From the NCBI GenBank assembly GCA_964466035.1, contig CAYXLR010000010.1, forward strand, positions 1 through 64,000: a stretch of 64,000 nucleotides of DNA, read 5' to 3'. The translations under genes were made by a program, and so were the position numbers. Positions 55,533 to 63,529 of this stretch are shown piece after piece (the first letter of the stretch is position 1; every line of letters starts with the position of its first letter). This stretch comes from JANQEA01 sp964466035. Its GTDB lineage: Bacteria; Bipolaricaulota; Bipolaricaulia; UBA7950; UBA9294. The notes under the pieces are model-generated. The model was not told where the DNA came from. It made no database searches and was given only the letters and a program-made list of their open reading frames with translations.

Positions 55533-57890
55533 ATGAGAACCCGAAGCCTGTGCCTCGCGGCGATGTTGATTTGCTCTGTTGCCGTCGCCGCGAGCGCCAT
55601 GCCGGACAACGTCGTCTTCGTCCTCGACGCATCGAACTCCATGAACAAGCTCCTCGCCGTCAAGACGAGGATCGATGCCGCCAGGGACGCGTTGGTCGAA
55701 TTGCTCGGCGGCATGCCCGTGGGGGAGAACATCGGGCTGCTGATCTACGGGCACCGAATCAACTACAAGAACGAAGTGGAGAGCTGTCAGGACATCGAGA
55801 TGCTCTTCCCGATCGCGGCCCTCGATGACGTCATCCGAGATCGGATGATCTCCGCCATCGGGCAGATCACATCGCAAGGGAAGACGCCGCTGGCCGACTC
55901 CCTGGCCGAGGCCGCCAACGCCATCTCGGCGACCGGCGAGGGAGGCACGATCATCCTGCTGAGCGACGGGGAGGGGAACTGCGGCGGCGCGCAGGACATC
56001 GTGGCCGACACGATCGCCACGCTCGATCCGCCGATCGCCATTCACGTCCTCGGCCTGGACGTGGAAGACGAGGCGAGCCAAACGTTGCGCGCCATCGCCG
56101 CCGCCACCGGCGGAGACTACTGGAGCATTCAAGAGGCCGCCGGACTCCTCGAGGCGCTGTACGCCGTCATCGAGAAGCTTGACCTGGCGCCGGTCGAGCC
56201 GCGCGACATGATCCCGTCCCAGTTCGCCTGCCTCGGCGTGACGAACGTGATCTACGGGACCGACGGGAACGACGTCCTCTACGGCACCTCCGAGGGGGAT
56301 CTGATCCTCGGACTGGGCGGAGACGATTTCCTGATCGGTCTCGACGGAAACGACGTCCTGTTCGGCGGCCCGGGGAGCGACCTCCTGGAAGGCGGGAACG
56401 GAAACGACCTCCTCGACGGGGGCGACGGAGCCGACCTGCTCTTCGGCGGACCGAGCGACGATCTCCTCTGCGGCGGCCCGGGGAACGACTCGCTCGAGGG
56501 CGACCTCGGCGACGACGTGCTCGACGGCGGCCCGGGAATCGACACCCTCCTCGGCGGCCGAGGCCACAACGTGCTCTACTCCGCCGACGGCGCCGACACG
56601 CTGCTCGAAGGAACGGTCATCGAATGCGCCTACGACCGATGCCCGGTCTGCGAGACCTTGTGCCCTCCGATCGTCGAGTGTCCGCCGGCACCGGCCCAGC
56701 CGCTGTGCCCGCCTCCGTGTCCCGCACCCCCCGCTCCCGAGCCGGCCTGCCCGGTTCCGTCCGCGTTCAAGACGCTGAACGAGGGCGAGTCGATTCAGTT
56801 GCACGGAGCGGTCAGCGACGCGGACTGCAACGTGGTCACGTCCGCATGGCAGGCGAGCGCGGGGTCGTTCGACGATCCGACCTCGCTCCACCCGGTCTAC
56901 ACCGCGCCGATGATCAGCGGGTGTGAGGACCTCGACGTCGAGGTCGTCCTGACGGCCGTCGACAGCTGCGGCGCCTCGGCGAGCGACTCGTTCGTCCTCC
57001 ACGTCCGGAACGTGAACCACCCGCCGACCGCGAGCGCGGGCGAGCCGATCTGCATCGACGAAGGGACGTCGATCGCCCTCGGCGCGAGCGCGTACGACCC
57101 GGATTGTGAAGGGCTGATGGTGGAGTGGTCGGTGAAGGGCCGTCTCGGTTCGTTCGAGGACCCGTACGTACTCCGGGCCGTCTTCGTCGCGCCGATGATC
57201 GACGCCTGCGACGGCGTCGACGTCCTCGCGACCCTATCGGTCACCGATCCGTGCGGCGCTTCGGCCTGCGACACGGTCCTTATCCACGTGCGAAACGTCA
57301 ACACGGCCCCGGCCGCGGACCTCGGCCCGGACTTCGACGTCGACGAGGGAACAGTCATCCAGCTGACCCCGGTCGTGTCCGACCCCGACGGCGATGCGCT
57401 CAAGTACTGCTGGACCACGACGAAGGGGACGCTCGACAGCCCGTACGCGGCGTGCCCGACGCTGAGGGTCCCGATGACGGCTTGCTGCAACGGCGAGTCG
57501 TTGGTCGTCACCCTCACGGTCACCGATCCTTGCGGGCTCTCGGCGAGCGACTTGGTGACGGTGCACGTCAACGACGTCAACGCGGCGCCGACCGTCGACC
57601 TCGGCCCCGACCTCTGCATCCTCGAGTGCGACTCCGTCCTTCTCTGCCCTCGGGTCAGCGATCCGAACGGGGACGCGCTCACCTACTCGTGGAGCGCGAC
57701 CGCGGGCGTCTTCGCCGATCTCGGTGCGGCCACGACGCTCTACACCGCGCCGGCGACGGACGGCTGCGACGGGATGGACGTGATCGTCACGCTGACCGTG
57801 ACGGATCCGTGCGGCCTGACCGCGACCGATTCGATCCTCGTTCACGTCGAGAACATCAACCAGCCTCCGACGGTGAAGGCCGATCCGTAG
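55533..57890 (+). CDS. Secreted VWA / RTX-repeat / PKD-like multidomain protein
   Basis: 785 residues from the ATG at 55533 (AAGGAGGT upstream). Signal peptide (RTRSLCLAAMLICSVAVAAS), VWA domain (about 20-200; MIDAS residues in VLDASNSMNK, QGKTPLADS, LLSDGEGNCGG), then about a dozen RTX nonapeptides (about 240-370; GGPGSDLLEGGNGNDLLDGG and similar) that bind calcium. A Cys/Pro linker (CPVCETLCPPIVECPPAP) follows, and then four PKD/Ig-like repeats with Cys (for example VVTLTVTDPCGLSASD). Architecture suggests a calcium-dependent surface or secreted binding protein. An RTX type I secretion signal would clash with the N-terminal signal peptide, so export is probably by Sec. Confidence 0.92.
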   Translation: MRTRSLCLAAMLICSVAVAASAMPDNVVFVLDASNSMNKLLAVKTRIDAARDALVELLGGMPVGENIGLLIYGHRINYKNEVESCQDIEMLFPIAALDDVIRDRMISAIGQITSQGKTPLADSLAEAANAISATGEGGTIILLSDGEGNCGGAQDIVADTIATLDPPIAIHVLGLDVEDEASQTLRAIAAATGGDYWSIQEAAGLLEALYAVIEKLDLAPVEPRDMIPSQFACLGVTNVIYGTDGNDVLYGTSEGDLILGLGGDDFLIGLDGNDVLFGGPGSDLLEGGNGNDLLDGGDGADLLFGGPSDDLLCGGPGNDSLEGDLGDDVLDGGPGIDTLLGGRGHNVLYSADGADTLLEGTVIECAYDRCPVCETLCPPIVECPPAPAQPLCPPPCPAPPAPEPACPVPSAFKTLNEGESIQLHGAVSDADCNVVTSAWQASAGSFDDPTSLHPVYTAPMISGCEDLDVEVVLTAVDSCGASASDSFVLHVRNVNHPPTASAGEPICIDEGTSIALGASAYDPDCEGLMVEWSVKGRLGSFEDPYVLRAVFVAPMIDACDGVDVLATLSVTDPCGASACDTVLIHVRNVNTAPAADLGPDFDVDEGTVIQLTPVVSDPDGDALKYCWTTTKGTLDSPYAACPTLRVPMTACCNGESLVVTLTVTDPCGLSASDLVTVHVNDVNAAPTVDLGPDLCILECDSVLLCPRVSDPNGDALTYSWSATAGVFADLGAATTLYTAPATDGCDGMDVIVTLTVTDPCGLTATDSILVHVENINQPPTVKADP

Positions 57891-57926
57891 CCGATCGGTC
57901 CGAGGAACCTATCGGTCGATCCGAAC

Positions 57927-57961
57927 GATCTGCTCCGTCCTCCAGCAGGGCGGAGCAGATC
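57927..57961 (+). terminator. Hairpin terminator after the VWA-RTX-PKD gene
   Basis: Perfect 11-base arms GATCTGCTCCG (57927-57937) and CGGAGCAGATC (57951-57961) with a 13-base loop that can pair further, followed by the modestly T-rich ATCTATTC. Confidence 0.6.
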
Positions 57962-58254
57962 ATCTATTCAACTCGGAACTGCTCTGCAATAACACCCAGT
58001 CCGGCGACGCCACTTCCTTCAGATCACGAAGATGGAGCAACGCAAGCGTTTCCCCATCTCCAATCCAGTTCTGTCTGGCTCGGTCCCACACGTGACAAAC
58101 TTGCTTCCCGTGTGGGTGCGCCCGCATCCAGGGTTCAGGTGTGGTACTTCCACGCTATGCGGAACGCCTCTACCCTGCCAGAATCGCACGTGCCAATTCT
58201 CGGCTCAATAGTGACAATGTTATGAGGATTACAGACCGCCATGCAATTCCAACA

Positions 58255-58260
58255 TATACT
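58255..58260 (+). promoter_or_regulatory. Possible -10 box for the FG-GAP gene
   Basis: TATACT matches the -10 consensus at five of six positions, about 70 bases before the ATG at 58331. No TTG-type -35 box is at normal spacing. Confidence 0.35.
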
Positions 58261-58330
58261 GATCCGTGGGTTGGGTTCTGGGCTGGTCCGAACCTATGCC
58301 CGCAATTTAGCTGCCAAGGAGATGGTGTAA

Positions 58331-59758
58331 ATGAGGCGCTCTCTGTTGCTGGCTGGCTGTATCTGTCTAGTCTTGGTCTCTGGGCTGGTCGTGGCGGCCC
58401 CCGTCGCTCCGTACGGCGACCCGGCTCCCGGTCTGAAGCCGAGGAGCTGGGCCTGCTACCAGACCTGCGTGCTACCGACGGACATCCTCGCCGCCGATAT
58501 GAACGGCAATGGCTGGATGGATCTGGCGGTCCTCTGCTCCGCGACGGGCCAGGTTCACTTCCTAACTAACTTGGCAATTGCCGGTCCGGGGGTGTTCAAT
58601 GCGCCGGGGACGTACGTCCCCACGTCCGGCCCGGTTCGTTTTGACAACGGGTCACAGCTCGAGCCCGCGGTCAGCGGCCTGTACGTCCTTTACGAGACCG
58701 TCGGCGTGCCGGCCCTGGGGACCGCGTCGCCCACAGCGGGCGCGGCGATGGAGATCCGCGCGATCCCCGCGAACACGGTCGGCTTCATCTCGGACGACTT
58801 CAACCATGACCTCACCGTCGACCTGATTCTGCTGCTTGATGATGCGGTCGTCTTCCCCAATCCCGTGGCAGCACCCCTCTCCGCTGTGCCGGTAGCGGCC
58901 GTCCAGGGCGACTTTAACCAGGATGCCTGGCTCGACTTCGCGGTACTCCTCAACAACGGACGGATCATCGTCTTCTACAACAATCGGTACGGCGCCGGGC
59001 TTTCGTTCACCGCAGGCGCTCCGGTCACGGGGCTGGATATCGCAACCCCGACCGCCATCGCCGCGGGCGACTTCAACGGGGACGGTCTGCTGGACCTCGT
59101 CGTTGTCGGATCGAATCCTCCCAATCGAGGCTTCGGTCTCCAGGACGGGTACGCTCAGGTCTTCCTGAACACGTTGGCGACGGCCGGTGCGGTCGGCTTC
59201 GTCCCCACAGGGAGGCCGATGCGGACCTGGGGGTTCAATTCGGTGGCCGTGGAGGCTCTGGACGCCGACGGGAACGGCTTCGACGACTTCGTCGTTGCCA
59301 ACTGGGGAAGCGCGACGATCACCGTCTTCCTCACGAAAGTCGATACCCTCGCGGTAGACAGGCGAGCCAGCGTCGACAAGTACTGCGTTCCGGATCAGAA
59401 GCGCGCAACGATCAACTTCGTCCTCTTCAAGTATGAACTGCAATGCGGCCACTTCCCGATCGCCCTCGCCGCGGCCGACTTCGACTACAACGGCAAGATG
59501 GACCTGGCCGTTGCGCTCCAGTCGACCGACGAGGAACTGTGCGCCCAGAACCCGTCGTGCATCGAAGTGATCTTCGATGTCGCGTGCGGGTTCCATCCTG
59601 CAGGACCCAAAGGAGCGCCGCCGCAGCTGAAGCACTGGGAGATCGAGAACGTCACAGGCGAGAACGACAACTGCCCGGCGCCGTGCAAGGACGACTGCGA
59701 CGACAACGAACCACCGGAAGCGGTAATCGGCGACGAGGAGGATGAGTCGGGAAACTGA
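58331..59758 (+). CDS. Secreted FG-GAP/VCBS-repeat protein (zero-frame product)
   Basis: 475 residues. Signal peptide (MRRSLLLAGCICLVLVSGLV) followed by FG-GAP/VCBS-like blade repeats with calcium-loop motifs: AADMNGNGWMDLAVL, GDFNQDAWLDFAVLL, GDFNGDGLLDLVVVG, DADGNGFDDFVVANW and ADFDYNGKMDLAVAL. These make a beta-propeller. The chain then becomes acidic (CKDDCDDNEPPEAVIGDEED) and stops with TGA right after a GGGAAAC heptamer. The acidic linker and another set of FG-GAP repeats continue in the -1 frame, so this is probably the short product of a frameshifted gene. Confidence 0.88.
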   Translation: MRRSLLLAGCICLVLVSGLVVAAPVAPYGDPAPGLKPRSWACYQTCVLPTDILAADMNGNGWMDLAVLCSATGQVHFLTNLAIAGPGVFNAPGTYVPTSGPVRFDNGSQLEPAVSGLYVLYETVGVPALGTASPTAGAAMEIRAIPANTVGFISDDFNHDLTVDLILLLDDAVVFPNPVAAPLSAVPVAAVQGDFNQDAWLDFAVLLNNGRIIVFYNNRYGAGLSFTAGAPVTGLDIATPTAIAAGDFNGDGLLDLVVVGSNPPNRGFGLQDGYAQVFLNTLATAGAVGFVPTGRPMRTWGFNSVAVEALDADGNGFDDFVVANWGSATITVFLTKVDTLAVDRRASVDKYCVPDQKRATINFVLFKYELQCGHFPIALAAADFDYNGKMDLAVALQSTDEELCAQNPSCIEVIFDVACGFHPAGPKGAPPQLKHWEIENVTGENDNCPAPCKDDCDDNEPPEAVIGDEEDESGN

Positions 59759-59784
59759 TCCCCCCCTCCGACACCGAGGAGGGG
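59749..59784 (+). promoter_or_regulatory. Putative programmed -1 ribosomal frameshift signal
   Basis: The slippery heptamer G GGA AAC (59749-59755, X XXY YYZ in the zero frame) is followed at once by the zero-frame TGA (59756-59758). After a 7-base spacer comes a GC-rich hairpin: CCCCTCC (59763-59769), 8-base loop, GGAGGGG (59778-59784). Slipping back one base gives GGG AAA CTG ATC and enters the long downstream frame, which has no start codon of its own near here. All three elements have canonical spacing. Confidence 0.6.
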
Positions 59785-60834
59785 CAGGAGCAGGCAGACT
59801 TAGACGAAGAGCGTCCGAGTCCAGAGAGCGACAATGTAGCGAACACGCCCGGAGAGGAGGCCCACGAAGGCGCCTCCTCTCCCTTCACGCCTGGTGAGGC
59901 TGCGGCGAAACCTTCTGAGGAGCCTAACGCCGAAGGCGATACCGCTGAATCCTCGGACGAGTCTCCACCCGTGACGCCGCCGGGGGCGGCGGCGCCTGCC
60001 GAGCCACCTGCTGTCAAAGAGGTATCGGAGCCGGCAGAGGCATGTTCGATCGCGACATCCACCGTACAATCGGAGCTCTTGAGGTTCATCCAGCTCAACG
60101 ATGTCGTCCCGTGCGACTTCGATCAAGACGGTGTCGTCGATCTGCTCGCGCTGAACCACCGAGTGAGCACAGGATACGGGTTCGAAGGCATTGGCAACGG
60201 CCTGTTTGTGGACGGACCGAGCTTCGACCTGCCGTTCCGACCGGCCGCGGCCGCGTGCGTCGGAGATCCACTGGACAACAACCTGGCGCTCGTCAGTACG
60301 GAGGGTTCGATTGCGCTGTTCCATCCTCTGGTGTCGTCGGATCTCCCAACGCGCATCGTGAAGAGCCCGATGCAGATCGTCACACTCGGTGGGGACGAAT
60401 TCTCCAACACCATCGCAGTGGTGAGCGAAGAGTTCGACGTCGCCGAGGCGTATCGACTGACGGGCGGTGGTCTAACCTTGCTCGGAGAGTACAAAGTCAA
60501 CTCGGCATCGACGATCGAGGAGTGGTACGAGACCGTCCTCGGTTGGACGGAAGCCGACGAAGCCATCCCGCTCCCCCCGCTTCAGCATCAGCGCCGGATT
60601 CGAGCGGCCGACCTCAACTGCGACGGAATCCCTGATGTGATCTCAATCGAGGCGCAGCAGCTCGTGTGTCATCTCAGCGATGATGGCAAGCCACTTCAGA
60701 CGTCGCTCCATGTGCCTCTGGGGATCGATCCGGTCGTGCTCAAGGTGTGCGACGTGGACGGGAACGGCCTCATCGACATCCTGCTGCTGGGATCCGCAGG
60801 GACTCTCGAATCCGTGCTGTTTGATGCGCTCTAG
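59755..60834 (+). CDS. Second half of the FG-GAP protein, in the -1 frame
   Basis: About 359 residues, open from just after 59745 and read from 59755 if the ribosome slips. An acidic, Pro-rich linker (DTEEGQEQADLDEERPSPES ...) continues the linker of the first half, then FG-GAP-like repeats follow (CDFDQDGVVDLLALN, ADLNCDGIPDVISIE, CDVDGNGLIDILLLG). The first possible start, GTG at 59971, has no ribosome-binding site and would cut the linker in two, and the segment has no signal peptide. Together with the first half it gives an 834-residue secreted propeller protein. A disabling frameshift mutation or a sequencing error is the alternative. Confidence 0.7.
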   Translation: MIPPSDTEEGQEQADLDEERPSPESDNVANTPGEEAHEGASSPFTPGEAAAKPSEEPNAEGDTAESSDESPPVTPPGAAAPAEPPAVKEVSEPAEACSIATSTVQSELLRFIQLNDVVPCDFDQDGVVDLLALNHRVSTGYGFEGIGNGLFVDGPSFDLPFRPAAAACVGDPLDNNLALVSTEGSIALFHPLVSSDLPTRIVKSPMQIVTLGGDEFSNTIAVVSEEFDVAEAYRLTGGGLTLLGEYKVNSASTIEEWYETVLGWTEADEAIPLPPLQHQRRIRAADLNCDGIPDVISIEAQQLVCHLSDDGKPLQTSLHVPLGIDPVVLKVCDVDGNGLIDILLLGSAGTLESVLFDAL

Positions 60835-60938
60835 CTATGGGCGCCATCGGGACACTTCCGCTTGGCAAAGCAAGCATTTCCGGAGCAAGCCTGATGCACT
60901 CAGTGGGATCAGCTCTTCGCGTGATGGCTGTGATGCAC

Positions 60939-60968
60939 TTGCCCGGATGAGCAGCGGCATGGTACATT
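60939..60968 (+). promoter_or_regulatory. Possible promoter of the PKD-repeat gene
   Basis: TTGCCC at 60939-60944, 18 bases, then TACATT at 60963-60968. It leaves a leader of about 55 bases before the ATG at 61029. It lies in the 194-base gap after the FG-GAP gene. Confidence 0.42.
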
Positions 60969-61028
60969 GCGCCAATCCGGTGGAGATCCGCCACCCGCGT
61001 TTGGTACCAAGGTCGAGGAGGTGCGAAG

Positions 61029-63485
61029 ATGTCTGGTGAGAATTGGCTGTTGGTGTTCGGTGTCCTACTGATCGGCGCAGCCGCGATGTTCTTCCTGCCG
61101 CAGGATGTGCCGATCCCCGTTCCCCCGCAGGTGGAGGCAGGGCCGGATGCGAATGTCCAGGAGTTGTGCGAACTCAGGCTGGAGGGACGCGCCAGCGACC
61201 CGAACGGCGGCCCTGCCTCGGTTCTGTGGACGGCACAGGATGACCGTGGCTGGTTTAACGATCTAACCGATCCGGCGACGATCTACACTGCGCCGAGCCT
61301 GTGCGGTGGTCCCGAGATCGTCGAGTTGACGCTGACCGCAACGTCGGAGACCGGGCTGAGCGCCGCCGATTCGTTGCTTGTACACGTTTGCGAGGAACTG
61401 GGACCCGCCCCGGAGTGCAATGCGGTGTCCGCATTCGATGGGGTCAGCGTCGTCGGATACGAAGCGACCCGCGTCTGTCAGCCGGTCCAGACCACACCGA
61501 ACTGCGCACCGTACGCCGACGCCGGCAGTGACATCACCGTCCAGGAGGGGGCGTCGGTTGGACTGACCTGCGACGGGTCCGACCCCGACGGCGATCCCGT
61601 CTCCTACCACTGGACCGCCACCGGCGGTCACTTCGACGATCCGTGCCTACTCCACCCGGTCTACACCGCACCGTTACTCGACTGCGAGGCTTCCCGGAAC
61701 GTCACCTTGACCCTAACGGTGACCGACGCACACGGTGCCTCGACCTCCGACTCGGTGATCGCCTGCGTCACCAACCTCAACCACGCACCGTACGCCGACG
61801 CCGGCAGTGACATCACCGTCCAGGAGGGGGCGTCGGTTGGACTGACCTGCGACGGGTCCGACCCCGACGGCGATCCCGTCTCCTACCACTGGACCGCCAC
61901 CGGCGGTCACTTCGACGATCCGTGCCTACTCCACCCGGTCTACACCGCACCGTTACTCGACTGCGAGGCTTCCCGGAACGTCACCTTGACCCTAACGGTG
62001 ACCGACGCACACGGTGCCTCGACCTCCGACTCGGTGATCGCCTGCGTCACCAACCTCAACCACGCACCGTACGCCGACGCCGGCAGTGACATCACCGTCC
62101 AGGAGGGGGCGTCGGTTGGACTGACCTGCGACGGGTCCGACCCCGACGGCGATCCCGTCTCCTACTGCTGGACCGCCAGCAGCGGTCACTTCGACGATCC
62201 GACCCTGCTTCATCCTCAGTTCACGGCGCCGATGCTCGACTGCGAAGCCGCGCGAAGCGTCACGTTGACCCTCACCGTAATCGACGCACACGGTGCCTCG
62301 ACCTCCGACTCGGTGATCGCCTGCGTCACCAACCTCAACCACGCACCGTACGCCGACGCCGGCAGTGACATCACCGTCCAGGAGGGGGCGTCGGTTGGAC
62401 TGACCTGCGACGGGTCCGACCCCGACGGCGATCCCGTCTCCTACTGCTGGACCGCCAGCAGCGGTCACTTCGACGATCCGACCCTGCTTCATCCTCAGTT
62501 CACGGCGCCGATGCTCGACTGCGAAGCCGCGCGAAGCGTCACGTTGACCCTCACCGTAATCGACGCACACGGTGCCTCGACCTCCGACTCGGTGATCGCT
62601 AGCATCACCAACGTCAACCATCCCCCCTACGCGGACGCCGGCGAGAGCTTCACCATGCCCGAAAGCAGCATCGTCCAGCTGACCTGTAAAGGATCTGACC
62701 CTGATGGTGATCCTGTCTCCTACCACTGGACCGCCACCAGTGGTCACTTCGACAACCCCTGCGCGCTGCACCCGTTCTACACGTCTCCTCTTCTGGAGTG
62801 TGAGAGCTCTCGGGATGTCGTCGTGACCCTCACCGTGACGGATCGACACGGAGCGTCCGCATCGAGCAGCGCCGTGATCACCGTGCAGGACCGCCCTGAA
62901 CCGGAGTGCGTTCCCTACTACAAGCTGATCGTGACCGAGGGCGAGCGCGTGCGCCTCTCTGGTCGGGTATCGGACCCGGACAGCAATCTGCGAAGGCATC
63001 TCTGGCAGAGCAGCGCAGGGCAATTCGACGATTCACGAAGCCTCTGCACGGTATTCACCGCCCCGCTTCTCGAGCCCGGCGAATCGCTCCGCGAGATCGA
63101 GGTGGCGCTCGTCGCCGAGGACACGTGCGGGCTCACGAGCCGAGATACCCGCATCATCCTAGTCGTTGCCGCCAAGCATCCACCGCGGGTCGATGCCGGC
63201 CCCACGTGCCTTCTCACCGACGTTCGAAGCGTCCGGCTGGAAGGCGACGTCTACGATGAGGATGGAAGGATTGCAAATATCTCTTGGCGCATCACGCAGG
63301 GCTGCGCGACACTGTCCGACAGCTCTGTTCGGAATCCCATGCTTCTGTTTTGCCCGGATGCGGCGCCGGGCAGCGAAGCGGTGGTCGTCCTGACAGCAGC
63401 GGATGAAGAAGGGAACACAAGTACGGATACGATTCGCGTGAGGTTTTCCCCGCAGACGCCGGAGCCCTGCTTGGGCGAAGGATAG
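61029..63485 (+). CDS. Membrane-anchored PKD-like repeat protein with near-identical tandem repeats
   Basis: 818 residues. An N-terminal hydrophobic helix (WLLVFGVLLIGAAAMFFLP) is a signal anchor. About eight PKD/Ig-like repeats follow, each with VQEGASVGLTCDGSDPDGDP-type and LTLTVTDAHGAS-type segments and paired cysteines. Four of them (residues 160-531) are exactly 93 residues long. Repeats 1 and 2 appear identical, and so do repeats 3 and 4. GAGGAGGTG precedes the ATG. Such rods hold surface proteins away from the cell or bind glycans. It shares repeat style with the C-terminus of the protein at 55533. Confidence 0.9.
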   Translation: MSGENWLLVFGVLLIGAAAMFFLPQDVPIPVPPQVEAGPDANVQELCELRLEGRASDPNGGPASVLWTAQDDRGWFNDLTDPATIYTAPSLCGGPEIVELTLTATSETGLSAADSLLVHVCEELGPAPECNAVSAFDGVSVVGYEATRVCQPVQTTPNCAPYADAGSDITVQEGASVGLTCDGSDPDGDPVSYHWTATGGHFDDPCLLHPVYTAPLLDCEASRNVTLTLTVTDAHGASTSDSVIACVTNLNHAPYADAGSDITVQEGASVGLTCDGSDPDGDPVSYHWTATGGHFDDPCLLHPVYTAPLLDCEASRNVTLTLTVTDAHGASTSDSVIACVTNLNHAPYADAGSDITVQEGASVGLTCDGSDPDGDPVSYCWTASSGHFDDPTLLHPQFTAPMLDCEAARSVTLTLTVIDAHGASTSDSVIACVTNLNHAPYADAGSDITVQEGASVGLTCDGSDPDGDPVSYCWTASSGHFDDPTLLHPQFTAPMLDCEAARSVTLTLTVIDAHGASTSDSVIASITNVNHPPYADAGESFTMPESSIVQLTCKGSDPDGDPVSYHWTATSGHFDNPCALHPFYTSPLLECESSRDVVVTLTVTDRHGASASSSAVITVQDRPEPECVPYYKLIVTEGERVRLSGRVSDPDSNLRRHLWQSSAGQFDDSRSLCTVFTAPLLEPGESLREIEVALVAEDTCGLTSRDTRIILVVAAKHPPRVDAGPTCLLTDVRSVRLEGDVYDEDGRIANISWRITQGCATLSDSSVRNPMLLFCPDAAPGSEAVVVLTAADEEGNTSTDTIRVRFSPQTPEPCLGEG
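61506..62621 (+). repeat. Four tandem 279-base repeats within the PKD gene
   Basis: Units start at 61506, 61785, 62064 and 62343, each 279 bases (93 codons). Units 1 and 2 look identical base for base, as do 3 and 4; the two pairs differ mainly in the second half. A fifth, diverged unit follows from about 62622. The identity points to very recent duplication or gene conversion. Confidence 0.9.
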
Positions 63486-63529
63486 CCGCAGGGAAGCGAC
63501 ACCGATGACTAGCTAGGGAGGGAGGAGAA

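Larger units (their letters stand above)
57891..58330. other. Gene-free stretch upstream of the FG-GAP gene
   Basis: 440 bases, less GC-rich than the preceding gene. It holds a hairpin at 57927-57961, a TATACT box at 58255-58260 without a good -35, and the ribosome-binding site AAGGAGATGG just before the ATG at 58331. I see no small gene with a ribosome-binding site. Confidence 0.5.

Noticed and set aside
57891..58330. Short plus-strand frames before the FG-GAP gene (such as 58141-58569)
   Set aside because: No ribosome-binding site, no protein-like composition, and overlap with the start of the FG-GAP gene in another frame.
59971..60834. Independent gene starting at the GTG at 59971
   Set aside because: No ribosome-binding site and no signal peptide, and the frame is open with linker-like coding sequence for 75 codons before it; continuation by frameshift fits better.
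61506..62621. Regular repeats considered as a CRISPR array
   Set aside because: The unit is 279 bases with no spacers, lies in frame within a PKD-repeat gene, and no cas genes are present.
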